Part shown: positions 8,661 to 16,889 of the stretch, piece after piece
Position numbering within the stretch: position 1 is the first letter of the stretch
Layout: every line of letters begins with the position of its first letter
From: Saccoglossus kowalevskii
Taxonomy: Eukaryota > Hemichordata > Enteropneusta > Harrimaniidae
Length of the DNA stretch: 16,889 bases
Direction of reading: 5' to 3'
NCBI RefSeq assembly: GCF_000003605.2
Contig: NW_003145294.1
Coordinates: 77,963 to 94,851 of the forward strand
The notes under the pieces: generated by a model
Told to the model about the DNA's origin: nothing
The model's input: only the letters and a program-made list of their open reading frames with translations
Databases searched by the model: none
Made by a program: the position numbers and the translations under genes

Positions 8661-11050
8661 GCAAGCGCAATATAGACAATGTGATGCTATGACCATCATT
8701 CCATCGAATTGCGAAAAGATAATACCCAATAATTGGGTAATAATACACAATATTACATCTACAACAGTATAGCAGCGTCTAGGAATATCTTGATTGCTAC
8801 CCTAGCAAAATTGGAATATTCTTAGGACCAATGCTAGTGATGTTTTCTATTCTATTATTATAGTCAACCGTAATGATGGATGTCTGACTTTTCAATGAAT
8901 TCAAATGTATGCAAATACGACCAACTTCTGTCTACCCCGTTTAGAATGGTTTCTTCCGCAGTGTATTTGAAACTTAGTGGTTATCCATGACACAGCAGAC
9001 TGGCACTGACGTACATAGAATGTATTATTGTCAGTTTAATGACGAAACATTATGATTATTGTGATAAAACCGTGCGATTTATATCACATATATTTTATCT
9101 GAAAACATGGATCAAGTATCTCACAATCTAGTTGTTCCGATGTACACAAGGTCATGAGAAAGATATATACAAGGGAATTGTCTGTCAATCACACGTTCAT
9201 TAAGCTTTGACATTACTCGGGGTGCCATGGCCATGTGGCGAGGTCGTTAACACGTTAATTTAGCTGCTGAATGATTTTTGGATTGTTGATAAGTCGAATT
9301 AATTACTGTTTCTATTGTTTCTGTGACTGTTTTAAAGCTAAAGTGATGTGGTTTCATATACGTTAGGCGTTGGAAGCGAGTTCTGTATCAATTACACATG
9401 CAGTGAGTGACAAAAAAGTATTTGTAGTATGATCTTGTCGTGAGTTAGTGTTATTATACGTTTTTACGCTCATTTCATGCAACTAGACATGATTCGAGTA
9501 TGTCTGTGAACAAACACATCATCGCAATATATACTAAATTAAAAGTACTAATACAAAACATAGAATGATAATAATCATTCATTAAAGGTTCATTGTAGTT
9601 TAATAATTATGAACGACGGTCTTAATTACCTAAGTGGTAATTTGGATTGCGAAATATATATGAATCATGAATCTCAAACGCTACTTATCTTGAAGAACTG
9701 TCAATTAATTGTTCAAAAAATACAATGGGGCAAGTATTGCCGACCCGAGGAATATATTATTTCCAGACGTTGATTTGTATTTGCATTGCAGTACATGGCG
9801 AGTGAAATTGTACGAGGTTCAGACAATCCTGCTGATTATGAAATCTTAGAACATTATGAAACATGCTTTCGAGCATACGATATATGTGTATTATCTGAAA
9901 TATGATAAATTGCAGTGGATTTGTTGACTAAGGTCGTGTCTGAATGATGTTACGCCTAAGAAAGATGAAATGGGCAGCAACAAATATCACACTATTTGTT
10001 TTTTTTAATTAATTTGAATGCAAAACGCTGGCTTTTTTGTTGTTATCATTACCAATATTGTTAAAACGGAAGATTTAGAAACTATTTCCATCTTAAGTCA
10101 TTGTTCTATTATAGTGTATCTCGTATTTCCTAACAACTACGAGTATCCAAGCAATATAACTATTCGTCATATCTCACCAAACATAATGCGAACCAATTAG
10201 AAAAGTATCTACGTACACATACTCTATTATTTGTATCTTGTGAGAAAGGACATCAAATAAAACCACATTACAATATCCAATGAAATCTGATGATCCCTTC
10301 TATTGAATTTTACGAATTATGTTCAAAACATTAGGCAGTTTATCGTGAGCATATTTTCCTATAATATCCACCATCAGACTTCCATCTGTGAAGTGATCAT
10401 GTGGGTTTCGATATCATATTTATATTCAGACAGTCTCACAAATCTATGGTACAACCTCGCCTTTGAGTGACAACAGCAAGTAATGCACTTTCAAGCTTTT
10501 TGTCTAAAAATATTGTTTCATTATGAGAGGGGTGAATAATTTCATAGTTTTAAAAATAAAAACAATCAATCAAATTAATATCTCTAATGCCATTTTCTAT
10601 TATCACAAAGGTGTCTACCGTACATAATTCAGAATGTTCTTGATGTATAACGGATTTTTGCAAAATTATCTATTAAATGTCGTGTGTGACTATCATCAAG
10701 TTATAAAACGACAACAGGGTATACACGACTGTCAGTTATTGTAAAGGACGTCAGTACACACAATAATTTATACCTGCCTTTTCCGTCATGTGATAATGGC
10801 TATATATCGCATTTCAGTCCACGTTTGTATTGACAAGGTGTTCGAGTAGAAATAATTATATTATCCGTCATGTTATGAACTATCTGAAGCGAAATTGATT
10901 CATCTTCAATTGAAATGTTACAAATTAGTATATTTGTTGAGGCATGGAACAAGTGTGAGCGTATGTGTTTGATTGTACGCACATGACTTGTATTGACGTA
11001 ATAAGAATTGCCGTAATAATATAAGGACCTAATTACATGGAGATATCTGA
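8661..11050. other. no secure gene; AT-rich sequence
   Basis: A 60-codon plus-strand frame at 10018-10200 starts MQNAGFFVVIITNIV but has no exon signals. On the minus strand a frame ending at 10800 reads NMTDNIIISTRTPCQYKRG; it sits downstream of a branch-point-like TACTAAT and an acceptor TTTCGCTTCAG near 10892, so a short terminal exon is conceivable but not called. Confidence 0.4.
9236..9300 (+). repeat. possible decayed tRNA-derived (SINE-like) fragment
   Basis: TGGCGAGGTCGTTAACACG at 9236 resembles the 5' half of a tRNA-Leu/Ser with its internal A box, and AAGTCGAATT at 9291 resembles a damaged B box at plausible spacing. No cloverleaf can be closed, so a functional tRNA is excluded. 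Confidence 0.2.
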
Positions 11051-11057
11051 TCTTACG

Positions 11058-11173
11058 CTACGAGGGGTGACAATCTTCGTATATTTTCTTTTTAATTGGA
11101 GTCAGTGCCGTGATATTATCACTAATATTGCAGTCACAAGTCACGCACATAGTTTCTGGGCATATCGTGGTAA
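11058..11173 (-). CDS. candidate terminal exon of a cysteine-rich secreted protein (CxxCxC, VWC-like)
   Basis: A strong acceptor (CGTTTTCCCTCAG) ends just before 11173 and opens an exon in phase 1. The 37 codons to the TAG at 11058 read TTICPETMCVTCDCNISD and close YEDCHPS. Five cysteines are spaced C-x4-C-x2-C-x-C and then one near the end; the CxxCxC triplet is characteristic of von Willebrand factor C domains, though the CCxxC end of a full VWC is absent, so homology is only suggested. A possible N-glycosylation site overlaps the second half (NIS). A minus-strand donor AATTG|gtaact at 11346 is also phase 1 and would give a 172-base intron, but that upstream segment is antisense to the plus-strand candidate at 11304 and has no signal peptide or start codon. 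Confidence 0.35.
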
Positions 11174-11303
11174 CTGAGGGAAAACGTGTTACGTAACGAA
11201 TCAATATGAATTTAACTAATTTTCTCATAATAATAATAGTAGACATAAGTTCTTATACATGTGGTTTGCTCGGAGGGTTCTGGTTGACTGTAGCCCGGTA
11301 AGC

Positions 11304-11525
11304 ATGAGCGTGTTTGTTCTGGCATTTTATTTTGCAAGTAGTTACCAATTATCAAAGCAAGCGGCGAACTTGCCGTTTTCAGGAAGAAGTCAAAAGTTGA
11401 CGCCGACGGACGACGAGCGAAAGATGCCAGACGACGGACAGACAACTAGTAATGTGAACAGCTCCGCTCTGTCGACTAATTCGACAGTAGAGCTAGAAAA
11501 CGATAACAAAAAACAAAGTTGTAAT
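11304..11525 (+). CDS. candidate first coding exon, secreted or anchored protein
   Basis: An ATG at 11304 in good context (AGCATGAG) begins MSVFVLAFYFASSYQL, which looks like a signal peptide with cleavage near ASS|Y. The rest is polar, acidic and S/T/N-rich (LTPTDDERKMPDDGQ, then SALSTNSTVELENDNKK), with possible N-glycosylation sites NSS and NST. An in-frame ATG at 11259 in poor context adds MWFARRVLVD and would instead make a type II membrane anchor with a stem region. The exon could end at AAT|gtacgt (11525, phase 0) or at T|gtaatg (11520, phase 1); otherwise the frame stops at TGA 11556. GC is raised relative to the flanks. The antisense strand is also open, so strand assignment is not certain. 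No family recognised and no downstream partner exon found. Confidence 0.33.
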
Positions 11526-11559
11526 GTACGTTTAACCGCGTGGTGGCGTTACCTTTGAC

Positions 11560-12380
11560 GTACCACACTTTAACATTGCATATCAGCAGTTGGAATTATT
11601 ATGTATAAAATGTTTGAGAAATTTAACACTGTAACTAAGTTTCCCTATAACGTATTATTACGTTTAAGGAAGCGATATTACTCAGGCGATACGTAGATGT
11701 TATTATGTGGGAGTTGCACATGTCCGGAAACTGAAGTGTCTGTACGAGTGTCAGCATACATGTAGTATTTATCCACTCAATGGCATGTTAAGAGCTTGTA
11801 TAAGCTCCTCGAAGTGCCCTCACGTAAACAACCGAGTAGATCGTCAGTGACGTCCAGCAAATGTATAAACCACGAAAACAAGAATATCAATTATCTTTTG
11901 TCAAATCAGGATTCTAATTGAAGATTTCTACAAAGAATGGTCAATTCAGCTCCTTGCATTGCACAATAATTTCAAACTCCCCCGTTACAAAATAGTCTAT
12001 TCCAGTCTGTTGCTAGGCAACAAGAGCATGTTAAAAGCTGGGTATCTCTCTTCAGCGGTTGCATTCCATTCTATCGACTTTGCTACCGTTGAGTCAAACA
12101 CATCAGGCGTTCTAAAACAAATACGAAGCGGTCCATCCCACAATACAATGCTCTGCGTGGTGGGACCTCAACCGGGTACTTAAATGCGCACCACCAATCG
12201 GTCCGATCATTTTGGTCGCAGGTTCAATTACATGCATATCCAACTATTTGAGAACTGACACTCTTTCCCAAAAACCTGCTGAGATATTAGAAGTGTTCAC
12301 GCAACTTGGGTGTGACTTTTTTTTTGCCGTTGGACTTACTGAGATTTTCCATTCCACCCGGCGGTGAGGAGCAAGTCGAA
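11560..12380 (+). promoter_or_regulatory. upstream region of the cysteine-rich peptide gene, with an RFX X-box-like palindrome
   Basis: At 12009-12021 the sequence GTTGCTAGGCAAC matches the paired half-sites of an RFX X-box (GTNRCC, short spacer, RGYAAC) and lies about 370 bases before the ATG at 12381. A TATAAA is at 11864-11869, far from the ATG, so it would serve only a long 5' UTR or a 5' non-coding exon. A plus-strand frame at 11959-12183 is open but has no start or splice support and is not called. Confidence 0.25.
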
Positions 12381-12438
12381 ATGAATTCAACCACGGTTGT
12401 GTGCGTGTCCTGTCTACTCTGCGTTATTATAGTACAAG
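12381..12438 (+). CDS. exon 1 (signal peptide) of a six-cysteine secreted peptide
   Basis: The ATG is in good context (TCGAAATGAA). Nineteen codons, MNSTTVVCVSCLLCVIIVQ, give a short polar start and a strong hydrophobic core, as expected for a secretory signal. The exon ends at CAAG|gtaggt, a near-consensus donor, in phase 1, the usual phase for introns between a signal peptide and an extracellular module. Joined to the exon at 16147 the frame stays open to a TGA and gives 55 residues. The cleavage site is not ideal with this donor, because glutamine would sit near position -1. A much weaker donor four bases on (GGTAG|gtcgtg, phase 2) pairs in frame with the first AG of the acceptor at 16141 and would give a better VQG cleavage site. 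Upstream sequence from 12310 (T-rich, then ACCCGGCGGTGAGGAG) would be 5' UTR. No family is recognised. Confidence 0.5.
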
Positions 12439-13214
12439 GTAGGTCGTGTCAATTTCATTGTAAAACTTGCTAGGTGTATATGCTTCGGTAACGATCAGTG
12501 ACAAAACGTACCGTGTTTGCCAAGCAAACTTTTTTCCACAAGCTCTGTGTCGCTGAAAGCTGCAAATACTATCAGAACTCCACCAACGTTACTGCAGAAT
12601 AGTAAAATAAAAACGCAAATGCACTTTAAGTATATTTTTAAAATATTATTTTTTTTAGCAAATAGATGAACTCGATCTGTAACAGAAAAAATATGATGAA
12701 TATTCGCCGCCATTAACATTTAAATATTCAAAAATCATGAGAAAAGCTTGTAACTATAATGTACAGTTTGACGCATACTGCTTTGTGCTGTGGATGCGCA
12801 ACTTTACAACTTCCGTCATAGGTGCACTGTCACCATACTGCTGTTACAAAAATACCCATTCTAGTTTCAGGGTAAATTTACCATATCCCGTTAAAAAGAT
12901 GGAGTGACCGCGCCACTCTTAGTCTTCGTTTGTGGCCCAAAAGAATGAAACAAGTTTGGTGTGAATAATCCATGATGAAACAACAACATTATCCACGTCT
13001 TTCAATGATTTAATGGCCAGGCTGTTCAGTTGTTTCGAACATTTTTGATGCGCTGGTGGCGATAAGCACATTTGACAAACGTATTCAGAAGTCGATCAAA
13101 CGACAAAGCCTTTCGTTTATTTTACATAAAATACTAGTACGTGATGATTGTTATTTTTAAAGGCTTTAAGCGTCACGTCGTAAAAAATATGCATAGTATC
13201 TTTTGAATAAAGTA

Positions 13215-13321
<107 letters not shown>

Positions 13322-14342
13322 GTAACATTAGTGGAATTATTAACACCAGATCACACGGATTACAAAGATGTAGAGATAAACGGCGAATATCAAACGTTGG
13401 CAGCCCCCGGCTATAACAGACACGGCATTTGCTCAAAATAGTGTAAATTGGACTGTTTAGATAGTGCACTCCTAAGGGTCTCGTTGGTACTTGATTTTTT
13501 AATTGTCTGCGATAAAAAACGTGGAAATTACTGTTAATGTGGAAAAACGACCATAGTTTTTGTTTTAAACAGACGAATGATTATTTACTGTTTTAAGAGA
13601 AAAGGAATACTATATAGCACTGACCCTCCTCATGGAATAGTGAATGTCAGCAACAGTTTCTGACAAACACGATACACAGCGTACAATACACTGATTGTTC
13701 AGGTGGTCTATGTTTCAAAACTGCCCTCAATGACTATTACATTTTACATTACATTTTCGATATTTTTTGTTACAAATAACACAAAATCCGCGTTAGCTTT
13801 TGATGATTGGTCACAGAGACTGTGGATTGATAAATCACACTAATTTTGTGTCTTCACTGAATATATTACGTAATATTTGCTGCACTAATGAGAGTATTAC
13901 AGCTGCAAGAAGGAGTGTTCAGTACGGTATGCTAAAATGATTTTTCTTACCTTTATCATTAAGTTATATCAGTTAGTCTATGTATGATTTTGAGGTATTT
14001 TTGTAGTTACGTTTTGATTTTTTAAAAATTTTTTTGATGTTTTTAACCATTATATGTTTGTTATTCAACTTTGTTTTGCTTATATTTTTTGAGTGTGGTT
14101 AAAGCTAACTATATTTTTGCAAAATATCGTCTGTAAATCATAGTTCATCGTATCTGGTTCTAAAACGGTGGATTAGTAGTTGTATAAATTATGACGACGA
14201 TCTAAAGCAAAAACAAAAATTTGCTGAAAATAGCAAATGCTGAAACCAAGAAAAGATCAATAGTTAACAAGTTTAAAACTCGAAATTTAATAAAATCATT
14301 AATTATTATATCTATAAAATTTAAAATTTAACTAAAGGCTAA

Positions 14343-14540
14343 AAAATCAAATTGGCACTGATATCACTCCTAACTTTAGTGATTATATTATTCCTGAAGC
14401 TATGCTCTGCCAAAGATCTGGGACAGGATTCCATTCATAATACGACCAACCACTTACATAATGCAATTGTTACATCCTGGAATCCGGTTACGGTGCACGA
14501 TACAAGTCACATCGGTCACATCGATAGGAGGTTTGATTGA
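14343..14540 (+). other. signal-peptide-like frame lacking a start codon, possible pseudo-exon
   Basis: After a TAA at 14340-14342 the frame is open for 65 codons to TGA at 14538. It holds a textbook secretory leader, LALISLLTLVIILFLKLCSA, with a good cleavage site (CSA|K), then SIHNTTNHLHNAIVTSWNP with an NTT glycosylation site. There is no ATG and no AG acceptor between the stop and the hydrophobic core. The bases AAATTGGCACTG stand one T away from an ATG at the expected place, so a lost start, a sequencing error or a relic are all possible. No donor is evident downstream. Confidence 0.25.
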
Positions 14541-15130
14541 AAATGACAGCTGGTTCACACGAAAGAAATCCAGTTAATAACAACATAAAAATTGAGTTTA
14601 TAAGGTTGTAGCCAACACGTCGCTTTGGATGGCCTGATCTGGAGACACGTGTCAAGGAACGAACATCGTTGTCCTGATTTCAATTTAATTTCGACCAAAA
14701 TAAAAACCCAAATAAACAATTTATTTACAAATGCTACATTTACATACTTGCTTCTGTATATATTACAAGCGTTTCCGTCAAGATGTTATCTTATTGTCAA
14801 CGATGCACGCACGTCAGTTTACTCATAGAATTTTGCATGGAAACCAATTACAATGGGGAATTAGTGTATTTGAAATGAGAACTCGCCACAATTATGGTAA
14901 AGACGTCACAATACGTCATAAATTTTAGGCCTTCAATGCTTGACACAGTTATTCAATGCAAATTAGATAATTAGTACTGGGCTACAGGTCATGGATTGTT
15001 AACATGCTGATAACGTTTTTACAGATATAAATGATATGAATTAGCGAAAAACAACCCAGATAAAATACCATCTAAGGGAATGCTCAGTTTATGTGATGGG
15101 TTGTGGGCGAGCAACCGTAATGATACCAAA

Positions 15131-15170
15131 TATGTGTTTTTTTCAGCGTTGTGTGTCATTTGCGGCGGGA
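15131..15170 (+). other. orphan strong splice acceptor with possible 24-base micro-exon
   Basis: TATGTGTTTTTTTCAG ends at 15146, one of the best acceptors in the window. A donor-like GGGA|gtgcgt follows at 15170, bounding 24 bases that begin and end in phase 1 (LCVICGG core), which would fit in frame inside the intron of the cysteine-rich peptide gene. Alternatively the sequence runs to TAA at 15188 as a tiny terminal exon. Confidence 0.2.
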
Positions 15171-15711
15171 GTGCGTTTAAGATGTATTAACATTATTGCA
15201 TGGCGACTATATACACGAAACCCAAACTAAGTCACATCTAATAAATACACGAAATAGGAACACACTAGTCATGTGGCGTAGTTGCACACAATTTAATTTG
15301 TAATCAAGTGCGTTCGTTGTCATCGTTTTCTGCAACATTGTATTTTTTAAACAAAGAAGTGAATGGTTTTTCATTCACACAGTGATAAAGGCAGCAGTTT
15401 TGAACTTTGAACTATTCATTAAATACAAATAAAATTGTTTTTCCTAAAATTCTATCGACCTTCATAGATACACTCGATATCACGTGATTGGGTGATGATC
15501 ACTCTAATAAGTGCTTGGTCGCGTAGTGACCGCAGTACAGGCGAATAATCATGCAGTTTACGGGCGCTAATTGCGAAAACCACAAGAGACGTGATATTCC
15601 GTTACCATCTTAAATAGATTAGATTTGTTGTAAGGTAACACTTGTATGGAATCGTCTTTGTAAATATTACGGGTCACCCTTAAGGTGGGTCAACAGTAAT
15701 CTAAGTGCGCA

Positions 15712-15766
15712 ATGTGGAGTTTGATCTTTCTATTGTATACGGGACTCCGTACTCTGTTTACACCAT
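15712..15766 (+). CDS. alternative candidate first exon (signal-peptide-like)
   Basis: An ATG at 15712 starts 18 codons, MWSLIFLLYTGLRTLFTP, ending at CCAT|gtaaaa in phase 1. This is the same phase as the exon at 12381, so it would also join in frame to the exon at 16147 across an intron of only about 380 bases. The hydrophobic core is shorter and the donor weaker than for 12381, so I rate it second. Without splicing the frame stops at TGA 15787. Confidence 0.2.
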
Positions 15767-16146
15767 GTAAAATACTCACATGCAGCTGAGAAAGCGACCT
15801 TTGCTCTGATGACTACCCCAGTCGACGACCCTATTGACTCATTCGTGAGCTATATATGTTGCGACGTGCACATATAACTGTAAAGGGCTTCTAGTTAATA
15901 ACCGCCGGGCAGGAACAAACATACTTAGCCAGCTGACAGCATTCGGCGATGTAGTACCATGACTTTGTCAACAATTAAAACCTCATTACACGTTGAACGC
16001 AAAGATAATACCTAGATCATAGATTTAAAAAAAACACGCTTGTCACATTGTATGTTTATTACCGATCGTATTTTGTGATATGTAAAACGATCTGAGATGT
16101 TCATACGTGTAAATAAATTGGTTCCTTTTCTTCAAACTCAGTTCAG

Positions 16147-16256
16147 TAGTGGATGACGTGTCTGTGCCCTGCAACGACGCATTCACACAGTTTTGTACGT
16201 GCCTATTCTCATTTTTCTGTCAAAATGGTAGATGTTTTTCATCTACATGCAATTGA
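16147..16256 (+). CDS. exon 2 (mature part) of a six-cysteine secreted peptide
   Basis: The acceptor follows a pyrimidine tract (GGTTCCTTTTCTTCAAACTCAGTTCAG). In phase 1 the exon encodes a short acidic lead (VDDVSVP) and then a compact cysteine-rich module ending in TGA at 16254-16256. The six cysteine codons start at 16170, 16194, 16200, 16218, 16233 and 16248, giving C-x7-C-x-C-x5-C-x4-C-x4-C, enough for three disulfides; CQNGRC recalls an EGF-type turn. The spacing is not the CS-alpha-beta defensin pattern nor an inhibitor cystine knot I can name, so the role (antimicrobial, signalling, structural or other) is unknown. The acceptor is a tandem CAG/TAG, so both AGs keep the frame and differ by one valine. 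Internal donor-like GTs exist (16195, 16228), so more exons cannot be excluded. A TATAAA at 16329-16334 might act as a weak polyadenylation signal. Confidence 0.5.
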
Positions 16257-16341
16257 ATGATAGCCTCGTATTCGAACCCGATATCTAGACCAGCGCTATT
16301 CCACGACCTATTTCAACAACTTAGTGATATAAAACTTATTT
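16257..16341. other. short non-coding link, possible 3' UTR
   Basis: These 85 bases separate the stop of the cysteine-rich peptide from the minisatellite. They contain no AATAAA, only the TATAAA noted above. Confidence 0.4.
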
Positions 16342-16889
16342 AAGTTCTCGAAGATCCGATATCAGAGGTTCTCTCAGAGCCCATATCAGAGTTTCCCTTA
16401 TAGCCCATATCAGAGGTTCTCTCAGAGCCCATATCAGAGGTTCCCTTATAGCCCATGTCAGAGGTTCTCTCAGAGCCCATGTCAAAGGTTCTCTCAGAGC
16501 CTATACCAGAGTTTCTCTCGGAGCCCATATCAGAGGTTCTCTCAGAGTCCATATCAGAGGTTCTCTCAGAGCCCATACCAGAGGTTCTCTCAGAGCCCAT
16601 GTCGGAGTTTCTCTCAGAGCCGATATCAGAGGTTCCCTCATAGCCCATATCAGAGGTTCCGCTAGAGCCCATATCAGAGGTTCTCTCAGAGCCGATATCA
16701 GAGGTTCTCTCAGAGCCCATATCAGAGAATCTCTCAGAGCCCATATCAGAGGTTCTCTCAGAGCCCATATCAGAGGTACCCTTATAGCCCATATGAGAGG
16801 TTCTCTCAGAGCCCATATCAAATGTTCTCTCAGAGCCCATATTAGAATTTTTCTCTGAGCCCATACAAGAGGTCTCTCGGAGCCCATAT
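16342..16889. repeat. 24-bp minisatellite, about 22 units, truncated by the window edge
   Basis: The plus-strand unit is close to ATATCAGAGG TTCTCTCAGA GCCC. It repeats at a constant 24-bp period with substitutions and almost no indels. On the minus strand it can be read as (MGSERTSD)n for 174 residues from ATG 16864 to TAA 16340. However, the consensus is open in five of six frames, most differences between units would change the amino acid, and a one-base deletion in the last unit (about 16870) breaks that frame near the window edge. I therefore favour a non-coding minisatellite. A linked variant (CCCTTATAGCCCAT, giving YKGT on the minus strand) recurs in units near 16395, 16443 and 16779, indicating copying of units between positions. 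Confidence 0.95.

Noticed and set aside
11959-12183. Plus-strand frame of 74 codons
   Set aside because: No ATG at its start (begins at TTG), no clear acceptor or donor; treated as upstream region of the gene at 12381.
12220-12235. GGTCGCAGGTTCAATTAC as a tRNA B box
   Set aside because: Only the B-box side resembles a tRNA; no A box or closing stem at the right distance.
15780-15837. Exon after CTCACATGCAG ending at ATTC|gtgagc
   Set aside because: It could join exon 12381 in phase and would create a good cleavage site, but it ends in phase 0 and cannot join the cysteine-rich exon at 16147 in frame; the acceptor has a weak pyrimidine tract.
16455-16643. Plus-strand repeat protein (SEVLSEP)n and minus-strand (LIWALREP)n
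   Set aside because: They are alternative readings of the 24-bp minisatellite, whose consensus is open in nearly all frames.

Overview
The window looks like AT-rich nuclear DNA of an animal. Intergenic or intronic sequence dominates, there is no bacterial-style gene packing, and GT/AG splice signals, microsatellites, a short inverted-repeat transposon and a minisatellite are present. The mix of small cysteine-rich secreted-peptide exons and simple dispersed repeats would fit a marine invertebrate such as a bivalve mollusc. That placement is inference and has low confidence. No rRNA, intact tRNA, CRISPR array or complete multi-domain gene is visible. Every coding call below is a candidate exon judged by eye from open frame, splice sites, phase and protein character; none has been checked by homology or transcripts.

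Layout. 1-3.2 kb: a possible minus-strand gene end, with a terminal exon at 80-230 (open as far as 337) and a phase-compatible upstream exon at 3035-3219. The intervening 2.8 kb is filled with copies of an AACACTTT/AAAGTGTT motif. Within it a 378-bp Tourist-like (PIF/Harbinger-type) element with TTA target duplications sits inside an AAAAGTGTTTTGCTA palindrome. 3.5-5.0 kb: one plus-strand candidate exon (3505-3629), more AACACTTT repeats to about 4180, then three minus-strand coding-like segments (4304-5019). 5.0-11.0 kb: mostly sequence with no recognisable gene, but holding a CAATA pentanucleotide array, three TGACGCAA sites, an A-rich/GC-rich repeat-like block at 8.17-8.66 kb, and a weak tRNA-like relic near 9.24 kb. 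11.0-11.6 kb: two opposed candidates, a minus-strand CxxCxC cysteine-rich terminal exon and a plus-strand signal-peptide-like exon. 12.4-16.3 kb: the most convincing gene, two plus-strand exons that join in phase to encode a 55-residue secreted peptide with six cysteines in its mature part. Its intron of about 3.7 kb carries a long (AT)n array and two further signal-peptide-like segments. 16.34-16.89 kb: a 24-bp minisatellite that runs off the window edge.

If the calls hold, the right half is a neighbourhood of small secreted proteins, each with a leader exon and a phase-1 intron before the mature part. The left half is the tail of an unrecognised minus-strand gene invaded by repeats.
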